13,609 nucleotides of DNA from Solirubrobacteraceae bacterium (GCA_024710825.1 JANJUA010000340.1:1-13609); one strand, 5' to 3'; positions 1 to 6,909 are shown, counted from the first letter of the stretch. Numbers and translations are program-made. Notes: generated from the letters alone by a model not told the origin.

Positions 1-584
1 GCGCGCGCGGCGAGCATCCGATGCGCCTCGAGCACCACCGGGGTGCCGCGCGTGGCCTCCTCGCCGGTGGACAGCAGCGCCACGCGCGGGCGGGCGATCC
101 CCTGGCGCAGGGTGACGAGGGCGGCGCCCATGAAGGCGAACTGGACGAGCTGCTCGGGGCGGACCTCCGCGTTCGCGCCGACGTCGAGCAGCGTCACCGG
201 GTAGTCGGGGATCGGCAGCGGGACGGCGAGCGCCGGGCGGTAGATGCCCCTGGCGCGCTTGACGTTGAACAGGCCGGCCGCCAGCGCCGCGCCCGTGGAG
301 CCGGCGGAGACCAGGGCGTCGGCCTCGCCGTCGGCGACGGCGCGGGCGGCGCGGACGATCGACGCGTCGCGCATCGAGCGCGCCGCGGCGGCGGGGTCGG
401 CCGCCTTCGCGATCGACACGGGCGAGTCGACGATCGTGACGCCGTCGGAGACCGGGCCGATCTGCGCGGCGGGGCCGTAGAGCAGCACCCTCACCCCGTC
501 GCGGGCAGCGAGCATCGCCCCCTCGGCCACCTCGCGGGGGCCGAGGTCGGCGCCGTTGGCGTCGACCGCGACGGTCGCCGTCAC
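1..584 (-). CDS. plsX: Phosphate acyltransferase PlsX (partial, C-terminus beyond the window)
   Basis: PlsX makes acyl-phosphate from acyl-ACP and inorganic phosphate, the first committed step of bacterial phospholipid synthesis, as a peripheral membrane enzyme. I translated this frame from the GTG at 582-584. It begins VTATVAVDANGADLGPREVA, the family's N-terminal Asp-rich strand, although most members have MGGD where this has NGAD. Further in are ALVSAGSTGAALAAGLF, GIYRPALAVPLP, LLDVGANAEVRPEQLVQFA and ALLSTGEEATRG, all PlsX landmarks. About 194 residues are visible of a usual 330 or so; the rest lies left of base 1. It follows rpmF on the same strand after a 169-base spacer that holds no TAnnnT hexamer, so co-transcription with rpmF is likely. 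No clear Shine-Dalgarno precedes the GTG. The family is secure; the exact start is less so. Confidence 0.93.
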   Translation of the reverse strand, partial: MTATVAVDANGADLGPREVAEGAMLAARDGVRVLLYGPAAQIGPVSDGVTIVDSPVSIAKAADPAAAARSMRDASIVRAARAVADGEADALVSAGSTGAALAAGLFNVKRARGIYRPALAVPLPIPDYPVTLLDVGANAEVRPEQLVQFAFMGAALVTLRQGIARPRVALLSTGEEATRGTPVVLEAHRMLAAR

Positions 585-662
585 CGGCCTAGCGGTTCGT
601 CTCGTGACCGTCGACCGGAGAGGCCCGCCGGCGGCGCCGTGTGCCGAGGACGCAGACCCGAA

Positions 663-682
663 GGAATCCCTTCAGGGATTTC
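663..682. repeat. Inverted repeat / small hairpin
   Basis: AATCCC at 665-670 and GGGATT at 675-680 pair perfectly around a TTCA loop. One G-T and one G-C pair extend the stem to eight. It is AT-richer than its surroundings and has no T-run after it on either strand, so it is not a standard intrinsic terminator. It could be an RNA processing site, a protein-binding palindrome or part of a dispersed intergenic repeat. Confidence 0.5.
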
Positions 683-750
683 GAGGGTCGAGGACACGGG
701 CAGACGGTGATCGACGGCCGGCATTTCCGGTCGAGGGTCGCGAGACGGGC
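678..750. repeat. Imperfect direct repeat of about 24 bases (two copies)
   Basis: ATTTC-GAGGGTCG followed by GA and ACGGGC occurs at about 678-701 and again at about 723-750, the second copy having roughly four extra bases. The exact shared core TCGAGGGTCG is at 681-690 and 731-740. No function is evident. Confidence 0.4.
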
Positions 751-753
751 CGC

Positions 754-954
754 TTAGTGGTCGTGGTGCTCGTGGCCGTCGCCGACGGCGACGACCTCGC
801 GACCCGCGTACGAGCCGCAGACCGGGCAGACCCGATGGGGGCGGCGCGGGCTGTGGCAGGTCGGGCACTCGTTCGTCGAGGGCGCGCTGATCTTGTGCTG
901 CGCACGCCGCTGGGCGGTGCGAGCGTGCGATTGCTTCTGCTTGGGGACGGCCAT
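754..954 (-). CDS. rpmF: 50S ribosomal protein L32
   Basis: L32 is a small structural protein of the large ribosomal subunit. The 66-residue product opens with MAVPKQKQSHARTAQRRAQHK, the diagnostic L32 N-terminus. It carries a zinc ribbon with Cys30, Cys33, Cys43 and Cys46 (CPTC and CPVC). Its length is normal for the family. The tail GDGHEHHDH is unusually rich in histidine and acidic residues, which could bind metal or simply be a lineage-specific extension. The ATG at 952-954 is fixed by the conserved MAVPK start. Upstream is a TACTCT box ten bases away and no Shine-Dalgarno, suggesting a near-leaderless message. plsX follows on the same strand. The usual upstream neighbour yceD is separated from it by the transporter at 1018-2217. 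Confidence 0.97.
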   Translation of the reverse strand: MAVPKQKQSHARTAQRRAQHKISAPSTNECPTCHSPRRPHRVCPVCGSYAGREVVAVGDGHEHHDH

Positions 955-964
955 GGGACCGATC

Positions 965-970
965 AGAGTA
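965..970 (-). promoter_or_regulatory. -10-like box for rpmF
   Basis: TACTCT on the minus strand, ending 10 bases before the rpmF ATG. I see no convincing -35 hexamer. The spacing would put transcription start within a few bases of the start codon. Confidence 0.5.
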
Positions 971-1004
971 GCCCATTCGGACCGCGTCGCCGAGCCCCGG
1001 GCCC

Positions 1005-1010
1005 TACATT
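1005..1010 (+). promoter_or_regulatory. -10-like box for the MFS transporter
   Basis: TACATT on the plus strand, 7 bases before the GTG at 1018. This is the spacing expected when transcription begins at the first base of the start codon (leaderless). No -35 is obvious. Confidence 0.5.
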
Positions 1011-1017
1011 GCCAGCG

Positions 1018-2217
1018 GTGCCCACCTCCCACGCAGGGCGCTGGAGCGCCCTGTCGCGGCGACCCGGCGTCCCGTCCTTCGTCGTCAGCGGGCTGTTCGC
1101 GCGCCTTCCCCTGGCCATGCTCCAGCTCGCCGTGGTCCTGTTCGTGCGCGAGCAGGGGTACTCCTACGCCGATGCGGGGCTGCTCGTCGCCGGCTACACC
1201 GTCGCGGTCGGCCTGGCCCAGCCGGGACTCGGCCGCGTGGTCGACCGGGTCGGCCAACGCCGCGTCCTGATGCCGCTCGCGGTGCTCTTCCCGGCCACCG
1301 TCGTGGCCGTGGTGCTCGCCGTGCGGGCCGACGCCGGCGCGTCGGCGCTCCTGCCGCTGGCGGTCGCCATGGGAGCCGCGCTCCCGCCGGTCGAGCCGTG
1401 CGTGCGCGCCGCCTGGCCGCTGCTCGCCCCGACGCCGGCGCTGCGCATGCTGGCCTACGCCGTGGAGGCGACGCTGCGTGAGCTCGTCTTCATCGGCGGC
1501 CCTCTCGTCGTGGCGCTCGTCGCCGCGCTGGCCTCCCCGTTGGCGGCGATGCTGCTCGTCGCGGCGATCGGCTGCGGCGGCACGCTGTGGTTCACCACGA
1601 CGCGCGCGGTGCGCGCCTGGCGCGCCGAGCCCCACCCGGGGCGGCGCACCCGCCTGGGCGCCCTCGCCGCCCCCGGCGTACGCACCGTGATGGTGGGCAG
1701 CGCGGCGATGGGCGTCGCGTTCGGCGTTGTCGCGGTCGCCATGCCGGCCTTCGGCGAGGGCCACGGCTCGCGCAGCGCGGGCGGCCTCGCGCTGGCGACG
1801 TTCGCCCTCGGGTCGCTGTTCGGCGGCCTCGTCGCCGCCGCGCTGCCCGCGCCGCGCCGGCCGGAGCTGCGCTACGTCGCGGCGCTGGCGCTGTTCGCCG
1901 CGGGCCTCGTGCCGCTGCTGGCCGCCTGGTCGATCGCGACGATGCTCGCCGCCACGATGCTCGCCGGGGTGGCGATCGCCCCGGCGTTCGCGGCCGCCTA
2001 CGGCCTCATCGACGACCTCGCGCCCCCGAGCGCCGTCACCGAGGCGTTCGCGTGGATGGGCACGGCGATCACCGCCGGCTCCGGCCTGGGGACCGCCCTC
2101 GCCGGGCTCGCCATCGAGGGCGGCGGCGTCTCGCTGGCGCTCGCGCTCGCGCTGGTCGGCGGAGCGCTCGGCGCGGCCGCCGCGGGCCTCCGCCGCGCGA
2201 CGCTCAGTCCAGCTTGA
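1018..2217 (+). CDS. Major facilitator superfamily transporter
   Basis: A 399-residue integral membrane protein, the usual size for a 12-helix MFS permease. Hydrophobic Ala/Leu/Val/Gly-rich segments run from about residue 20 to the end and are broken by a charged central loop near residues 195-225 (RAWRAEPHPGRRTR), as expected between the two six-helix halves. The MFS signature between helices 2 and 3 is present as GRVVDRVGQRRV (about 72-83). The substrate cannot be told; drug/metabolite efflux permeases of this type are common. The GTG at 1018 is chosen because upstream sequence in this frame is antisense to rpmF and because TACATT lies 7 bases before it. It diverges from rpmF (63-base gap) and its end overlaps that of yceD by 14 bases tail to tail. 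Its position splits the normally contiguous yceD-rpmF pair. Confidence 0.85.
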   Translation: MPTSHAGRWSALSRRPGVPSFVVSGLFARLPLAMLQLAVVLFVREQGYSYADAGLLVAGYTVAVGLAQPGLGRVVDRVGQRRVLMPLAVLFPATVVAVVLAVRADAGASALLPLAVAMGAALPPVEPCVRAAWPLLAPTPALRMLAYAVEATLRELVFIGGPLVVALVAALASPLAAMLLVAAIGCGGTLWFTTTRAVRAWRAEPHPGRRTRLGALAAPGVRTVMVGSAAMGVAFGVVAVAMPAFGEGHGSRSAGGLALATFALGSLFGGLVAAALPAPRRPELRYVAALALFAAGLVPLLAAWSIATMLAATMLAGVAIAPAFAAAYGLIDDLAPPSAVTEAFAWMGTAITAGSGLGTALAGLAIEGGGVSLALALALVGGALGAAAAGLRRATLSPA

Positions 2218-2722
2218 GGTCGCGGAGCTTGGCCCAGCGCGGATCGGGCGGCGCCTCGTGCCCGTGGTCCTCGCCGGCCGTGTTGAGATCCGCCCCGCAG
2301 ACCGGGCACAGCCCCGCGCAGTCGGGTCGGCAGAGCACCTGGTTGGGCAGCGCCAGCGCGAGCGCGTCGCGCGCCCACGCGCGCAGGTCGAGCTCGTCGC
2401 CGTCGAGGTAGGGGCTGCTCAGCTCGTCCCCGCCCCCCTCCTGGTGCACCTCGTGGGCGTCGACCTCCGTCTCGGGCGAGGCGTCGGCGAGGCAGCGCAT
2501 GCACGGACCGGAGAGCGCCGCCGCGAAGCGCAGGCGCAGCGCCCAGCCGCCGCCGGTCATCCGCGAGATGTCGAGCCGAACCGGGACGACCTCGGGGGTC
2601 TGGTAGCGCTGGCCGGCCAGCTCGAGCGAGTCCAGCGGGACCTCGAGATCGTCGAAGCGCCTGCCCTGCCCCGGCTCCAACCGCAGGCGGGCGAGGTCGA
2701 GGATGTCCGTGCGATGGGCCAC
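2204..2722 (-). CDS. yceD: YceD/DUF177 family protein
   Basis: DUF177 (YceD) proteins are small and typically encoded directly before rpmF. Proposed roles involve 23S rRNA or ribosome accumulation, but the biochemical activity is not established here. The product is 172 residues from the GTG at 2720-2722, starting VAHRTDILDLARLRL. It shows the family pattern: a CMRCL motif mid-protein, CRPDCAGLCPVCGADLN near the C-terminus, and a final DPRWAKLRDLKLD. Where many relatives carry a further Cys pair before DPR, this one has EDHGHE, a possible Cys-to-His swap. An ATG 16 codons upstream is possible, but the GTG fits the family N-terminus and lies 6 bases after a TACGCT box. It overlaps the transporter's 3' end by 14 bases, and rpmF lies beyond that gene. 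Confidence 0.88.
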   Translation of the reverse strand: MAHRTDILDLARLRLEPGQGRRFDDLEVPLDSLELAGQRYQTPEVVPVRLDISRMTGGGWALRLRFAAALSGPCMRCLADASPETEVDAHEVHQEGGGDELSSPYLDGDELDLRAWARDALALALPNQVLCRPDCAGLCPVCGADLNTAGEDHGHEAPPDPRWAKLRDLKLD

Positions 2723-2728
2723 GCTCCC

Positions 2729-2734
2729 AGCGTA
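2729..2734 (-). promoter_or_regulatory. -10-like box for yceD
   Basis: TACGCT on the minus strand with only six bases (GGGAGC) to the GTG. This favours that GTG as a leaderless start over the ATG at 2768-2770, which lies upstream of the box. Confidence 0.45.
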
Positions 2735-2794
2735 GCCCGCGCTCGGGGCCGGATCGGAGCTCCCGCCCACTCCGTCCCGGCCTCGCAGCGGCGC

Positions 2795-4366
2795 TCAGGT
2801 CGTGGCGCAGACGATGATCGCCGCGTCGTCCTCCAACGGCCCGCCGGCGCGCGCGTAGCGGGAGATCGCGCGGGCGACCCCCGCGGGGTTGCGCGGCGCC
2901 GGCGCCACCGCGACGCGAAGCTCCTCCAGGCAGACGTCGAGCGGGCGACCGCGCTCCTCGACGACGCCGTCGGTGAACAGGCCGACAAGGCTGCCCGCGG
3001 GCAGCGGCGACTCCGTCTCCTGATAGGCGGCCACGTCGACCCCGAGCGGCGGATCGCCCCCGAGCGGCAGGTAGGCGGGGGCCTCGCCCGGCCGCACGGC
3101 CAGCAGGGGGAGGTGGCCGGCGCTGGCGACCGAGATCCGGCCTTGCGCCCGGTCGACGAGCGCGATCGCGACGGTCACCAGGTCGCCGACGTCGATGCGC
3201 GCGCAGTAGGTCGCCAGGCCGCGCAGCAGGTCGGCGGGGCGCGGGCTGTCGATCGCGTAGGCGCGCATCGCGGCGCGCAGCTGCGACATGATCGTCGCGG
3301 CCTGGAGGCCGCGCCCGCAGACGTCGCCGATCGCCAGCAGGAATCGGTCGTCGTCGACGGGCAGGGCGTCGTACCAGTCGCCGCCCACGCCGACGTCCGC
3401 GGTCGCCGGCAGGTACTCGACCGCCACCGTGGCGCCGCTCAGCCGCGGCATCGTGTCGGGCAGGAGCGCACGCTGTAGGCGCTCGGCGACGTCGTGCTCG
3501 GCGTCCAGCCGGCGGGTCAGGGCGTCGCGCTGGCGGACGGCCGCGGTGCTCTCGGTGGCGACGACCTGGACGCCCACGGCCACGCCACCCTCCAGCAGCG
3601 GCGAGTAGGTGAAGTCGTAGTAGCGGCGGCCATGGTGCGCGCCATCGCCCTCGAACGGGAGCGGCAGCTCCGTCACCGCTACCGTCTCGCCGCGCAGCGC
3701 CCGAGCGAGCAGCGGCAGCGTCGGCTTCGCCTCCGGCACCGCCTCGACGAGCCTGCGGCCCACGAGGTCGCGGCCCGGCGGCAGCAGCGCCCGGTAGCGC
3801 TCGTTGCAGTACCGGATCTCGTGGCGCGGCCCCCACAGGACGGCGACCGCGGCGGGGGCCTGGGCGACCACCTGCTCGAGCGTGCGCCGCTCGGCGTCCA
3901 GCGCGGCCTGGAGACGGCGCTGGCGGTGCTCGCTCTCGCGCCGGGCGGTGACGTCCGTGCCGACGCCGATCCACTCGTCGACCGTCCCGTCCTCGCCCAC
4001 CACCGGCGCGCCGCGAACCTCGAACCAGCGGAACTCCGCCGGGCCGACGACGCGGTACTCGATCTCGTAGAGCCCGCCGTCGCGAACCGCCGTCTCCCAG
4101 CGGGCGGCGACCCGCTCGCGGTCGTCGGGATGCACGCTGTCCAGCCAGCCGGAGCCGAGCAGCTCTGACGCGCTCTGACGCGAGACCTCGCGCCACGGGC
4201 GCATGTCGGACAGGAGGTTGCCCCGGGCGTCGCAGACCCAGACGAAGTCCGTGAACGACTCGGTCAGCGAGCGGAAGCGCCGCTCGTTGCGACGCACGGC
4301 GTCGGCGTCGGCGTCCTGGGAGAGGACGACGCCGGGGGCATTCGATGTGGAGCGTGCCGGCGACAT
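2795..4366 (-). CDS. PAS-PAS-SpoIIE-type PP2C protein phosphatase
   Basis: Predicted cytoplasmic sensor phosphatase of the RsbU/SpoIIE class, which removes phosphate from Ser/Thr-phosphorylated anti-anti-sigma factors or similar proteins. In the 523 residues, PAS domain 1 spans about 28-140 (FTDFVWVCDARGN, WLDSVHPDDRERV, then PAC-like FRWFEVRG...DEWIGVGTDVT). A helical linker follows at 141-168. PAS 2 spans about 169-275 (APAAVAVLWGP...RYCNERYRALL). A helix with AERLQRALLP (294-303) leads into the PP2C fold at about 310-521, with GGDWYD (328-333), GDVCGRG (347-353), SAGHLPLL (415-422), GLFTDGVVEERG (462-473) and EDDAAIIV (512-519). The metal-binding aspartates are intact, so it should be active. 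There are no membrane segments. The sensed signal and target are unknown, and no anti-sigma gene is adjacent. It starts 34 bases after the acyl-CoA ligase stop, so it may share that transcript; a TAGCGT box also lies in the gap. Confidence 0.92.
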   Translation of the reverse strand: MSPARSTSNAPGVVLSQDADADAVRRNERRFRSLTESFTDFVWVCDARGNLLSDMRPWREVSRQSASELLGSGWLDSVHPDDRERVAARWETAVRDGGLYEIEYRVVGPAEFRWFEVRGAPVVGEDGTVDEWIGVGTDVTARRESEHRQRRLQAALDAERRTLEQVVAQAPAAVAVLWGPRHEIRYCNERYRALLPPGRDLVGRRLVEAVPEAKPTLPLLARALRGETVAVTELPLPFEGDGAHHGRRYYDFTYSPLLEGGVAVGVQVVATESTAAVRQRDALTRRLDAEHDVAERLQRALLPDTMPRLSGATVAVEYLPATADVGVGGDWYDALPVDDDRFLLAIGDVCGRGLQAATIMSQLRAAMRAYAIDSPRPADLLRGLATYCARIDVGDLVTVAIALVDRAQGRISVASAGHLPLLAVRPGEAPAYLPLGGDPPLGVDVAAYQETESPLPAGSLVGLFTDGVVEERGRPLDVCLEELRVAVAPAPRNPAGVARAISRYARAGGPLEDDAAIIVCATT

Positions 4367-4379
4367 CGCTGACCGGGCA

Positions 4380-4385
4380 ACGCTA
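4380..4385 (-). promoter_or_regulatory. -10-like box for the phosphatase gene
   Basis: TAGCGT on the minus strand, 13 bases before the ATG at 4364-4366, in the 34-base gap after the ligase gene. The upstream -35 region would lie inside the ligase coding sequence. It may be a secondary promoter or chance. Confidence 0.3.
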
Positions 4386-4400
4386 CCCGTCCGGCAGGCG

Positions 4401-6002
4401 CTAGGCCAGCGTTCGCTTGAGCACCTTGCCGGTCGCGTTGCGGGGGAGCTCCTCGAGGAAGACGATCTCCCGCGGGACCTTGTAGGCGGCGAGGTTCGCC
4501 TTGACGTGCGCCTTGAGCGTGTCCTCGTCGACCGGCGAGCGCGAGACCACGAACGCCTTCAGGCGCTGGCCGAACTCGGCGTCGTCGACGCCGATCACCG
4601 CGACCTCCTCGACCGCTTCGTGGTCGGCCAGGCAGTCCTCGACCTCGCGCGGGAAGAGGTTCTCGCCGCCGGAGACGATCATCTCGTCGTCGCGTCCGTC
4701 GATGAACAGGCGGCCCGCCGCGTCGACGTGCCCGACGTCTCCGGAGGACAGCAGGCCGCTCAGCGTCTGCTTGTGCCCGCCGCCGGTGTAGCCGTCCATC
4801 GCCATCTCGTTGCCGACGAAGATGCGGCCCGTCTCGCCCCGGGCGACCTCCACGCCGTCGTCGTCCACGAGCCTCACGACCGTCCCGCGCGGCGGTCGGC
4901 CGGCGGTGCCCGGCGCGGCGCGCAGATCCTCCGGGGTGGCGATCGTCGCCCACGCCACCTCGGTCGAGCCGTAGAGGTTGTAGAGCACGTCGCCGAAGTG
5001 GTCCATCACCTTCAGCGCCAGCTCGCCCGGCAGGGCGGAGCCGCTGGCGGCGATCACGCGCACGGCGCTGACGTCGTGACGGGCGAGGACCTCGGGGTCC
5101 AGCTCCAGGATCCGCTGGAGCATGACCGGCACCACGACGAAGCCGGTGCAGCGGTGCTGCGCGAGCGCGGCGAGCGCGCCCTCGGGCGTGAAGCGGCGAC
5201 GCAGGACGACCGTGCTCGAGAGGCTGATCGCCAGCATCCAGTTCGCATAGCCCCAGGAGTGGAACATCGGCGCCGCGATGTGCGTGTGCTGGCGCGCGCG
5301 GTACGGGATCCGGTCCAGGAGCGCCGCCGCCGGCTCGAGCGACTCGGGCTGGCGACGGTTGGCGCCCTTCGGCGTTCCGGTGGTGCCGGACGTGAGGATC
5401 ACGACGCGGCCCTTGTTGGAGGGCGGCGTGAGGTCCGACGGGTCGCCGTCCCGGATCAGGTCCTCGAGGATCGGATCGGCGTGCTCGACGTCGCCGTCGG
5501 TCCATGCGACGTAGCGCTGACGCCCCTCGCCGGCCGCGGCCACCATCGCGGCGAACTCCTCGTCGAAGACGATCGCCTTCGGCTCCTCGCGCTGGCAGAC
5601 CTCGGCGATCTGCGGGCCCGAGAACATCGTGTTGAGGTAGAGCGCGTGGGCGCCCAGCTTCGAGCACGCGACGGTGACGTCGACGAGCCCGCGGTGGTTG
5701 CGGCACAGGATCGCGACGCTGTCGCCCTCGCGGATGCCCCTCCCGGCCAGCGCGTGGGCGAGGCGGTTGGTGCGGCGATGGACCTCGGGGAACGTCAGCG
5801 AGCCGAGCTCGTCGACGATCGCGATGCCGTCCGGGTAGCGGATCGCGGAGACGAGGTAGCCGGCGGCGGCCGTCGGCCCCCAGCGGCGCAGCGCGAGTCC
5901 GGTGCGCACCAGCCGGTCCGGACGGGCGAGACGGAAGACGCCGGCCTCGACGAGCGTCTTGGCGGTGAAGGCCTTGGTGGCGAGGGAATCGAGAACGTTC
6001 AT
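4401..6002 (-). CDS. Fatty-acyl-CoA synthetase (AMP-binding, FadD-like)
   Basis: An ANL-superfamily adenylating enzyme that likely activates a fatty or other carboxylic acid with ATP and then transfers it to CoA. The 533-residue length is standard. Visible motifs are the phosphate loop TSGTTGTPKG (204-213), FHSWG (248-251 region), YGSTEVA (344-350), SGDVG (420-424), GRDDEMIVSGGEN (436-448) and the C-terminal catalytic lysine in NATGKVLKRTL (Lys526). All core residues appear intact. The N-terminus (RTGLALRRWGPTAAAGYLV) resembles mycobacterial FadD2/FadD12-type ligases, but substrate chain length cannot be read from sequence. The start is the ATG at 6000-6002, 18 bases after the stop of the 293-residue gene, so the two may be co-transcribed. 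A TAGGCT box overlapping that stop codon could be a separate promoter. No Shine-Dalgarno is clear. Confidence 0.93.
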   Translation of the reverse strand: MNVLDSLATKAFTAKTLVEAGVFRLARPDRLVRTGLALRRWGPTAAAGYLVSAIRYPDGIAIVDELGSLTFPEVHRRTNRLAHALAGRGIREGDSVAILCRNHRGLVDVTVACSKLGAHALYLNTMFSGPQIAEVCQREEPKAIVFDEEFAAMVAAAGEGRQRYVAWTDGDVEHADPILEDLIRDGDPSDLTPPSNKGRVVILTSGTTGTPKGANRRQPESLEPAAALLDRIPYRARQHTHIAAPMFHSWGYANWMLAISLSSTVVLRRRFTPEGALAALAQHRCTGFVVVPVMLQRILELDPEVLARHDVSAVRVIAASGSALPGELALKVMDHFGDVLYNLYGSTEVAWATIATPEDLRAAPGTAGRPPRGTVVRLVDDDGVEVARGETGRIFVGNEMAMDGYTGGGHKQTLSGLLSSGDVGHVDAAGRLFIDGRDDEMIVSGGENLFPREVEDCLADHEAVEEVAVIGVDDAEFGQRLKAFVVSRSPVDEDTLKAHVKANLAAYKVPREIVFLEELPRNATGKVLKRTLA

Positions 6003-6017
6003 CTGAGCGAGCCAGGC

Positions 6018-6023
6018 AGCCTA
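6018..6023 (-). promoter_or_regulatory. -10-like box for the acyl-CoA synthetase gene
   Basis: TAGGCT on the minus strand, 15 bases before the ATG. Its TAG is also the stop codon of the preceding gene (6021-6023), so the match may be partly coincidental. Confidence 0.3.
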
Positions 6024-6902
6024 CCCGAGTGTCAGCCCGTTCGGCACGGTACCGTCGTCGACGAGGGCGTACACGTCCGCGGCGCGGCGCGGGTTGAGGA
6101 ATACGTGACGCTGTCCGACGCTGTTCTTCTCGACGAGCAGCCCGGCCTCGATCAACCGCTCGCCGACGTCCTCGGCGAGGCGCTTGTCGTTGCCCTGGAA
6201 GCCCTTGGCGAGGTGGCTGAACTCGGTGTGGTAGCCGCCCCACTTGCCCATGCCCGCCAGGCGCTGGAGGATGCGGCGGGCCACGCGGCGGGCGGGAACG
6301 GGATCGTCGTGGGGTCGGGCGACCGCGTCGTGGGGCGCGAGCCGGGCCAGCACCGCCTCCTCGTGCTCGGCCGAGGCGGCCGGGTCGGCCGGGTTGCCCC
6401 CGAGGGCCGCGATCGCCTCGGCCACGCGCAGCGGGTGAGCGGGGCCGAGCGGCGGACGCAGGTCCTTGGCCGCGGAGAGGGTGCCGGACGGAACCACGAC
6501 GGCGCGCGAGCGCAGACGGTCGATGCGGACGGCGAGATCCTCGTAGGCGAGCACGGCGAGCTCGGCGGCGTCGGTGTCGGAGGCGGCCGCGTCGAGGACG
6601 AGGTGGCCGCCGAGGTCGCCCGCCGTCAGCGCGCCGCCGCCCGCGTGCCGCAGCGCGCCGACGACCGCGGCGACGAGCAGCCAGGCGCGCTCGTCGACCT
6701 CGTGGGGGTCGGCGCGCAGGGTCGCCGGGACCGGCAGGGCGGCGCGCAGGCCCCGCTCCACGAGCACGCTGACGGGCTCCGGGATCCCGGAGCGCGGAAG
6801 GCGCAGCTGCTCCGCGCCTCGCTCGAGCTCCGCGTCCAGCAGCGCGCGCACCCGCGCCGGCGCGGGATCCGTCTCGGCGAGCACGTCGTCGAGGGCCGTC
6901 AT
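6021..6902 (-). CDS. Uncharacterised protein with winged-helix-like C-terminus
   Basis: I do not recognise this 293-residue protein. The N-terminal 200 residues are Ala/Asp/Glu/Leu-rich and look alpha-helical, with no signal peptide or membrane helix. One hydrophobic helix (WLLVAAVVGALRHAGG, about 74-89) looks like a buried helix and is too short to span a membrane. From about residue 205 the sequence becomes more distinctive: RRVARRILQRLAGMGKWGGYHTEF, then HLAKGFQGNDKRLAEDVGERL, then IEAGLLVEKNSVGQRHVFLN followed by PRRAADVYALVDDG. The helix-helix-strand-turn-strand pattern, ending in a GQRHVFLNP hairpin, resembles a winged helix that might bind DNA. The start is the ATG at 6900-6902, with TAGGCT 7 bases upstream and no Shine-Dalgarno. 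It diverges from the nuclease-like gene (57-base gap) and lies 18 bases before the ligase gene. The function is unknown and the domain suggestion is inference. Confidence 0.8.
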   Translation of the reverse strand: MTALDDVLAETDPAPARVRALLDAELERGAEQLRLPRSGIPEPVSVLVERGLRAALPVPATLRADPHEVDERAWLLVAAVVGALRHAGGGALTAGDLGGHLVLDAAASDTDAAELAVLAYEDLAVRIDRLRSRAVVVPSGTLSAAKDLRPPLGPAHPLRVAEAIAALGGNPADPAASAEHEEAVLARLAPHDAVARPHDDPVPARRVARRILQRLAGMGKWGGYHTEFSHLAKGFQGNDKRLAEDVGERLIEAGLLVEKNSVGQRHVFLNPRRAADVYALVDDGTVPNGLTLG

Positions 6903-6909
6903 CGCGGTC

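Larger units (their letters stand above)
585..753 (-). other. rpmF-plsX spacer with hairpin and short repeats
   Basis: This 169-base gap holds no convincing gene. It contains a small inverted repeat at 665-680 and two copies of TCGAGGGTCG at 681-690 and 731-740. Its only TA dinucleotide is at 590-591, so it lacks the TAnnnT box found ahead of most other genes here. That argues that plsX is read from the rpmF promoter. The spacer may carry RNA-level control or simply mark an accumulated repeat. Confidence 0.5.

Noticed and set aside
21..710. Plus-strand open frame across plsX
   Set aside because: The opposite strand encodes clear PlsX motifs. This frame is low-complexity Arg/Gly/Ala with no family features.
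2723..2770. Upstream ATG start for yceD
   Set aside because: The added 16 residues (MGGSSDPAPSAGYAGS) look non-coding and would lie upstream of the TACGCT box. The GTG at 2722 fits the family start.
1727..3478. Long plus-strand frame spanning the transporter, yceD and phosphatase
   Set aside because: Composition is Arg/Ser/Ala-rich antisense or out-of-frame sequence, while real proteins are recognised in other frames.
1998..4196. Long minus-strand frame across the transporter end, yceD and phosphatase
   Set aside because: It is an out-of-frame shadow, Arg/Gly/Pro-rich, and conflicts with the PAS-SpoIIE and YceD frames.
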